DNA of 64,000 nucleotides from an uncultured Pelagibacteraceae bacterium (GTDB taxonomy: Bacteria > Pseudomonadota > Alphaproteobacteria > Pelagibacterales > Pelagibacteraceae), in assembly GCA_902613915.1 (NCBI GenBank), contig CACMJB010000001.1, positions 62,001 through 126,000 on the forward strand, given 5' to 3'. The position numbers and the translations under genes were made by a program. This document shows, in pieces, positions 59,197 to 64,000 of the stretch. Position 1 is the first letter of the stretch. Every line of letters begins with the position of its first letter. The notes under the pieces were generated by a model that saw nothing but the letters and a program-made list of their open reading frames with translations, had not been told where the DNA came from and searched no databases.

Positions 59197-60066
59197 ATGC
59201 CAGAATTACCGGAAGTTGAAGTTGTTAAAAGGTCTCTGACTAACAAAATCAAAAAATTAGTCGTTGAGGGAATAACAGTTAAAGATGAAAAACTAAGATA
59301 TAGAATAAATAAAAACAAATTAAAAATTCTAATAGGATTAAAGATTATCAAAATTTTAAGAAGGTCAAAGTTCTTATTATTTATATTTGAAAAAAATACT
59401 GTGATGCTTGTGCATCTTGGTATGACCGGCAAATTTTTCTTTATTAATGAGAAAGCCATAAAACTTAAAACAAGTTTTTACTATAATATAGATGAGTCTA
59501 AAGATAATAAACATAATAGACTAATATTCTCATTATCTAAAAAGCAGAAATTAATTTATAATGATATTAGGAAATTTGGTTTTATTAAAATCTTAGATGA
59601 GCGACATTTAAAGCACAATCTTCACCTTAAAAATTTAGGTCCCGAACCACTAGGTAATAGTTTTGATTTTAAATATTTTAAAAACTACTTAATTAATAGA
59701 AACAGAACTATTAAGGATATTTTAATGGATCAAAAGTTTGTGTCAGGGTTGGGTAATATTTATGTGAATGAAGTGCTTTTTTTAAGCAAAGTTAAACCAA
59801 CAAAAAAAACTTATTTGATTAAAAATAAAGAAATCCATGAAATAATTAAGAATACAAAAATAACTCTTAAAAAAGCAATATCCTTGGGTGGTTCAACCTT
59901 AAGAGATTTTTCTAGTGGCGATGGAAAAAAAGGTGAGTTTCAACAATATTTTTATGTTTATGGAAGAAAAGGAGAAAATTGCTTGAGTAAAAACTGTAAT
60001 AAAAAGATCATAAAAACAATTATAGGAAATAGAGCTACTTTTTACTGTCCTAAGTGCCAAAAATAA
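59197..60066 (+). CDS. mutM: Formamidopyrimidine-DNA glycosylase MutM (Fpg)
   Basis: Removes 8-oxoguanine. I start at ATG 59197 because the mature enzyme uses Pro2 and Glu3 of MPELPEVEVV as catalytic residues; the track's start would be inactive. The 289 residues include 'LGMTGKFF', the helix-two-turn-helix 'ILMDQKFVSGLGNIYVNEVLF', and the C-terminal zinc finger YVYGRKGENC...C...FYCPKCQK. The mutM-ubiE divergence is common in alphaproteobacteria. Confidence 0.97.
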   Translation: MPELPEVEVVKRSLTNKIKKLVVEGITVKDEKLRYRINKNKLKILIGLKIIKILRRSKFLLFIFEKNTVMLVHLGMTGKFFFINEKAIKLKTSFYYNIDESKDNKHNRLIFSLSKKQKLIYNDIRKFGFIKILDERHLKHNLHLKNLGPEPLGNSFDFKYFKNYLINRNRTIKDILMDQKFVSGLGNIYVNEVLFLSKVKPTKKTYLIKNKEIHEIIKNTKITLKKAISLGGSTLRDFSSGDGKKGEFQQYFYVYGRKGENCLSKNCNKKIIKTIIGNRATFYCPKCQK

Positions 60067-60071
60067 TAAAG

Positions 60072-60100
60072 TTGACCGTATGAAATCATTTATATATACA
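60072..60100 (+). promoter_or_regulatory. Candidate sigma70-type promoter of rpsT
   Basis: TTGACC (60072-60077), 17 bases, then TATACA (60095-60100). The expected transcript start near 60107 is only about four bases before the rpsT ATG at 60111, so the mRNA would be nearly leaderless. No Shine-Dalgarno sequence is visible. Confidence 0.55.
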
Positions 60101-60110
60101 ATCGAAAAAA

Positions 60111-60371
60111 ATGCCTAACACTAAATCAGCAATAAGAAGAGTAAGAAGAGTTAAAAAACAAACTCAAGTTAACAGAATTAGAAAAAGTAAATACAAAAAT
60201 GCTATTAAGCAAATGGAACTTTTAATTAAAAACAAAGAGAAAGATAAAGCAAAAAAATATTTTTCCAAGTTTCAATCAATTCTAACGCAGGTTGCTAAAT
60301 CGGGTATAATAAATAGAAATACTACATCTAGAAAGATTTCTAGAATTTCAAAAAAAATCTACTCTAAATAA
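60111..60371 (+). CDS. rpsT: Ribosomal protein S20
   Basis: Primary-binding 30S protein. The 86 residues start MPNTKSAIRRVRRVKKQTQVN and form the basic helical bundle of S20, with 'TRKISRISKKI' near the end. It sits before dnaA, as in many alphaproteobacteria. A promoter-like pair lies directly in front and an AT-rich terminator follows. Confidence 0.97.
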   Translation: MPNTKSAIRRVRRVKKQTQVNRIRKSKYKNAIKQMELLIKNKEKDKAKKYFSKFQSILTQVAKSGIINRNTTSRKISRISKKIYSK

Positions 60372-60440
60372 TCAATTTAAAGTTGATCATTTAAAAAAAT
60401 TTAATCTACATTTAGTATCTTATAACCAAATATAGAAACT

Positions 60441-60469
60441 TAATTCAGTGAGTTGAATTATTTTTTTTT
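60441..60469 (+). terminator. AT-rich terminator after rpsT
   Basis: TAATTCA-GTGAGT-TGAATTA is a perfect 7-base stem followed by nine T. It lies 69 bases after the rpsT stop and separates rpsT from dnaA. The stem is A/T-rich and so weaker than the porin terminator. Confidence 0.65.
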
Positions 60470-60587
60470 ATTCTATCTGCACGATAATTGTACAACCATT
60501 TTATAATTTTATTTTTAATTACAACCTCTACTTGGTTGCAAAAATTTTTTAAAAGTCGTTTAAAGGAATCTCTTAAGAATTTTCTAC

Positions 60588-61979
60588 ATGGAAAATAATA
60601 TTACAAAAAAACAAAACACTTTTATTTCTGAAGAAGAAAAAACATTAAATTGGAAAGAAATACAATCTACCTTTAAGAAAACTTTTGGAACCGAAGTGTA
60701 TAATAGTTGGTTGCAAAAAATATCTCTTGTTAAAGAATACAATGACTATTTAATTTTAGGAGTTCCCACTAGGTTTTTTAGAGACTGGATCGTATCAAGG
60801 TACTTAGATAAAATTTTAGAACAAGTAAAAAATTTTAAGCTAAGTTTGAATAGAATTGAGTTCAAAATAATTGAGGAGAATAAGCAAAACCAAGAATATT
60901 TGAAGATAAATGAGCTTAATAAAGTAACAGAAATCAAAGACTCTATTCTTAATTACAATAGACTAAATCCAAATCTTAATTTTGATAGTTTTATAGAGGG
61001 TAAAAGTAATGATATTGCCTTATCTTACTCTAAAAAGGTATGTGAGCATATTGCAAGATATAATCCATTATATATTTGTGGTGGAGTAGGCCTTGGAAAA
61101 ACTCATCTATTAAACGCTATCGGCTTAAAATTACAAAATAATAACAACGTAATGTTTATATCTGCAGAGAGATTCATGTATCACTTTATAAAATCAATTA
61201 AGAAAAACGATATGGTAAATTTTAAAGACTTTTTTAGAAAATCTTCAGTTTTTATAATAGATGATATTCAATTTATAAGCGGAAAAGAGAGCCTACAAGA
61301 AGAATTTTTTCATACTTTCAACAGTCTTATAGATAAAGGTTCTCAAATTATAATATCTGCAGACAGATCTCCGATGAAATTGGATAGAGTGCAAGATAGA
61401 ATTAAATCAAGATTAGCTGGCGGACTAGTTGTAGATATAGATCTTCCTGATTTAGAATTAAAAGTAAAAATAATTAAAAAGAAATTAGAAGAAATTCAAA
61501 ATCAATTTAAAGAGAATATAAAATTAAGCGAAGATGTAATTAATTATATAGCAACAGAAAGCAAAACAAATATCAGAGAATTAATCGGTGTACTTAACAG
61601 AGTAATTGCTTTTAGTAGAGTGCATAATAAAGAACTAACAATCAATGACTGTAAAAATATTTTACGAGATATCTTTAGTCAGATAAGAGTTATTACCGTT
61701 GATAAAATACAAAATGTAGTTTCAAACTATTTTAATATAGCTTTAAGCGAAATGTTGTCTCAAAGAAGATCAAGACCGCTTGCAAGACCAAGACAAATAG
61801 CCATGTATCTGGCGAAAAAAATGACAACTAGATCTCTACCCGAAATTGGAAGAAGATTTGCTAATCGTGACCACACTACAGTTATTCATGCTGTAAAAAC
61901 GATTACACGTCTATCCGAACAAGATGATGAAATGAGGAAAAATATCAATCAGATTAAAAGTTTACTTTTAGAACAATAA
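60588..61979 (+). CDS. dnaA: Chromosomal replication initiator DnaA
   Basis: AAA+ initiator that melts oriC. The 463 residues have N-terminal domain I ('WKEIQSTFKKTFGTEVYNSWLQKI'), Walker A GGVGLGKTH, Walker B 'FIIDDIQFISGK', and the DNA-binding domain 'RSRPLARPRQIAMYLAKKMTTRSLPEIGRRFANRDHTTVIHA'. A 118-base leader follows the rpsT terminator; I could not find consensus DnaA boxes (TTATNCACA) there, only partial inverted CAACC/GGTTG elements. Confidence 0.98.
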   Translation: MENNITKKQNTFISEEEKTLNWKEIQSTFKKTFGTEVYNSWLQKISLVKEYNDYLILGVPTRFFRDWIVSRYLDKILEQVKNFKLSLNRIEFKIIEENKQNQEYLKINELNKVTEIKDSILNYNRLNPNLNFDSFIEGKSNDIALSYSKKVCEHIARYNPLYICGGVGLGKTHLLNAIGLKLQNNNNVMFISAERFMYHFIKSIKKNDMVNFKDFFRKSSVFIIDDIQFISGKESLQEEFFHTFNSLIDKGSQIIISADRSPMKLDRVQDRIKSRLAGGLVVDIDLPDLELKVKIIKKKLEEIQNQFKENIKLSEDVINYIATESKTNIRELIGVLNRVIAFSRVHNKELTINDCKNILRDIFSQIRVITVDKIQNVVSNYFNIALSEMLSQRRSRPLARPRQIAMYLAKKMTTRSLPEIGRRFANRDHTTVIHAVKTITRLSEQDDEMRKNINQIKSLLLEQ

Positions 61980-61983
61980 TTAA

Positions 61984-63096
61984 ATGCAATTCACAATTAA
62001 AAGAGACGTTTTATTAAAATCATTAAACTTTGTTCAGGGCGTTGTTGAGAAAAAAAATACTCTTCCAATTCTTTCTAACGTTCTACTACAGTTAAAAGAT
62101 AAAAAACTATCAATAGTGGCCACCGATCTAGATATAATATTTTATGATGAAATTTATGATGTCAAAATTGTTAGTGATGGAAGCACAACAACATCTGCGG
62201 CTATTCTCTATGATATTTTAAGAAAGATTTCATCTAATTCAGAATTAAACTTTGAATTAAAATCTGAAAATAAACTTAGTCTTAAAAGTGATAATTCAGA
62301 CTTTAATTTACTTTGTCTACCAACAGACAACTTCCCAACTTTTGCAGATGAATTTGAAGGTCAAGAAATTTCATTAAATAATAGTAGATTTCTAAAGTTA
62401 TTAAATAAAACTAAAACTTCGATATCTAATGATGACACTAGGCATTATTTAAATGGAATTTTCCTTCATATGACGGAAGCTCATGGAAGACAATTTTTAA
62501 CTGGTGTTGCTACTGACAGCCATCGACTTTCTTCAAGTAGTTTAGAAATTGATCAAAATAACTTCAATTCTCTAATTTTACCAAGAAAAACGGTTTTTCA
62601 GTTGTGTTCGTTATTAGCTGAAACTTCAGATCAATTAACAATGCAATCAAGTGAGAATAAAATTAAATTCACCCTAGGCAAGATGAAGCTAATTTCAAAA
62701 GTTATAGACGGAAAGTTTCCTGATTACAAAAAAGTTGTGCCTACATCAAATGATAAAATATTAACTGTTCCATCAAAAGATTTTGTTAACTCAATTGAAA
62801 GAGTGGCAAGTGTTTCTTTAGATAGAAAAGAAGGCGTAAAATTGGCAATTAACAAGGATAATGTTCAATTATCAGTTAATAGCGCTAACTCTGGGGATGG
62901 CAATGAAAAAATTAAAGCTGAATTTAGCTCTGAAAATTTGAATATAAGCTTCAATTCAAAATATTTGATAGATATTGCATCAGAAATTGAAGATAAAAAT
63001 TTAAAAATTAATTTAAAAGACTCAGTATCACCTGTCCTTATAGAAGATCTTTCAGATAAAAATAGTTATTACGTTATAATGCCAATGAAAATCTAA
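61984..63096 (+). CDS. dnaN: DNA polymerase III sliding clamp (beta subunit)
   Basis: Ring-shaped processivity clamp. The 370 residues begin MQFTIKRDVLLKSLNFVQGVVEKKNTLPILSNVLL, contain 'RHYLNGIFLH', 'GVATDSHRLS' and 'VIDGKFPDYKKVVP', and end in YYVIMPMKI, the usual clamp C-terminus. It follows dnaA by four bases. HolA, which opens it, is also in the window. recF, often next, is not present. Confidence 0.98.
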   Translation: MQFTIKRDVLLKSLNFVQGVVEKKNTLPILSNVLLQLKDKKLSIVATDLDIIFYDEIYDVKIVSDGSTTTSAAILYDILRKISSNSELNFELKSENKLSLKSDNSDFNLLCLPTDNFPTFADEFEGQEISLNNSRFLKLLNKTKTSISNDDTRHYLNGIFLHMTEAHGRQFLTGVATDSHRLSSSSLEIDQNNFNSLILPRKTVFQLCSLLAETSDQLTMQSSENKIKFTLGKMKLISKVIDGKFPDYKKVVPTSNDKILTVPSKDFVNSIERVASVSLDRKEGVKLAINKDNVQLSVNSANSGDGNEKIKAEFSSENLNISFNSKYLIDIASEIEDKNLKINLKDSVSPVLIEDLSDKNSYYVIMPMKI

Positions 63097-63226
63097 GATT
63101 TTCAAAATTTAGAATAAAATTTATTTTTTGCCCTAGAACTGTTGATACACCATCATTCTAAGTCATTGTGTTCAGTAGCTGTTTTATATTAAGACAAAAA
63201 AATGATATAAAACTTTATCAAAAAAA

Positions 63227-64000
63227 ATGTCAAAAAATTCTGTTTTAGATAAAAAAAAAGCATCTTATGGTGCAGATGCCATTAAGGTATTAAAAGGTTT
63301 AGATGCCGTAAGGAAAAGACCAGGTATGTACATTGGTGATACTGATGATGGATCAGGATTACACCATATGGTTTTCGAGGTTGTAGATAATTCTATAGAT
63401 GAGGCATTAGCCGGATATTGTAAAAATATAACAGTATCAATTAATTCAGATGATACGGTTTCAGTTGAGGATGACGGCCGAGGAATACCGGTTGATATGC
63501 ATAAAGGTGAAAAAATATCAGCTGCAGAGGTTATTATGACCCAATTACACGCTGGAGGTAAATTTGATCATGACTCATATAAAGTGTCAGGAGGTTTGCA
63601 TGGAGTTGGAGTTTCAGTTGTAAATGCATTATCTGAAAAACTTGATTTAAACATATATAGAGATGGAAATGAGTATGAGATTAAATTTAAAGATGGTAAC
63701 TCTATAAAACCTTTAAAGAAAATAGGAAAAACTAAAAAAAAAGGAACAAGAATTAATTTTTTACCATCCAAAGAAATTTTTTCATCGATTAAATTTAGTT
63801 CCTCAATTTTAGAGAAAAGAATAAGAGAGCTTGCATTTCTAAATAAAGGAATTGGAATTAAATTAATAGATAACACTACAAAAAAATCTAAAGAAATTTT
63901 ACATAAATATGATGGCGGAATTCTAGAATTTGTTAAACATATAAACAATAAAAAACCCATTTTAGTAAACAAAAATGAAAAAGAGGTCTTTAAAAAGCCT
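63227..64000 (+). CDS. gyrB: DNA gyrase subunit B, N-terminal part (runs past window end)
   Basis: Type II topoisomerase ATPase subunit. ATG 63227 opens a frame with no stop to 64000 (258 codons), so it is absent from the ORF track. The GHKL ATPase is plain: '[25 protein letters not shown]', '[13 protein letters not shown]', '[11 protein letters not shown]', '[18 protein letters not shown]'. A 130-base gap separates it from dnaN, where recF would usually lie. Confidence 0.97.
   Translation, partial: MSKNSVLDKKKASYGADAIKVLKGLDAVRKRPGMYIGDTDDGSGLHHMVFEVVDNSIDEALAGYCKNITVSINSDDTVSVEDDGRGIPVDMHKGEKISAAEVIMTQLHAGGKFDHDSYKVSGGLHGVGVSVVNALSEKLDLNIYRDGNEYEIKFKDGNSIKPLKKIGKTKKKGTRINFLPSKEIFSSIKFSSSILEKRIRELAFLNKGIGIKLIDNTTKKSKEILHKYDGGILEFVKHINNKKPILVNKNEKEVFKKP

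Noticed and set aside
60372-60587. Replication origin between rpsT and dnaA
   Set aside because: No consensus DnaA boxes (TTATNCACA) or clustered repeats seen; only a terminator and weak CAACC/GGTTG arms. In alphaproteobacteria oriC is often not beside dnaA.
63568-63972. Minus-strand ORF of 134 residues
   Set aside because: Lies wholly within gyrB, whose motifs are clear on the plus strand.

Overview
The window is AT-rich, densely packed bacterial chromosome. Gene families and gene order point to an alphaproteobacterium of the SAR11/Pelagibacter type. The evidence is very strong A/T codon bias, neighbouring genes that usually overlap or sit a few bases apart, an Irr-type Fur protein beside fabA-fabB-fabI, and alphaproteobacterial neighbourhoods such as mnmE-mnmG-rsmG-parA-parB, holA-lptE-leuS-DUF3576, fur-miaB-phoH-ybeY-lnt-metK and mutM/ubiE-ubiB-coaBC-dut. 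The clade assignment is inference; no database search was possible. I saw no tRNA, rRNA, insertion sequence, prophage or CRISPR array. No stretch longer than about 220 bases lacks a gene.

Layout. Bases 1-5400: the end of a GNAT acetyltransferase, lolA and ftsK on the minus strand, a UbiH-type hydroxylase, and mnmE. Bases 5400-14000: mnmG, rsmG, parA and parB, with two parS-like sites inside rsmG, then holA, lptE, leuS and a DUF3576 lipoprotein on the minus strand. Bases 14000-24600: a porin with a strong terminator, a TenI/ThiE-like protein, yggS, an L,D-transpeptidase, a winged-helix regulator followed by a 39-residue ArfA-like gene, a PfkB kinase, nth, dapB, a 56-residue membrane protein, dnaJ, dnaK, grpE and rdgB. 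Bases 24600-41500: an LppC-like periplasmic protein, rsmI, a BON lipoprotein, malic enzyme, murJ, trpS, an Nfu scaffold, a Bax-like glucosaminidase with a Lys/Glu/Val repeat, a polysaccharide deacetylase, a very short tsaB, and fur-miaB-phoH-ybeY-lnt-metK. Bases 41500-48000: nusA-infB-rbfA-rpsO-pnp. Bases 48000-54100: fabI, fabB and fabA on minus, irr on plus, then katG with a 2-oxoglutarate oxygenase-like gene and a DUF2061 gene. Bases 54100-64000: an SH3 protein, a MoeB/ThiF-like E1, dut, coaBC, ubiB, ubiE, mutM, rpsT, dnaA, dnaN and the start of gyrB.

Most genes are housekeeping: replication and segregation, translation and tRNA modification, chaperones, cell envelope, fatty acid synthesis and ubiquinone synthesis. 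The points that stand out are: (1) two short genes missing from the ORF track, an ArfA-like ribosome-rescue peptide and a two-helix membrane protein; (2) near-identical Irr/ICE-type operators before irr and katG, which suggest an iron-peroxide circuit; (3) two parS-like palindromes within rsmG just before parAB; (4) four head-to-head gene pairs whose start codons touch or overlap, so the promoters must lie inside the opposing genes; (5) three convergent pairs sharing one TTAA as both stop codons; (6) a TsaB reduced to its N-terminal lobe; and (7) genes missing from canonical operons (rimP, truB, recF, rimI).
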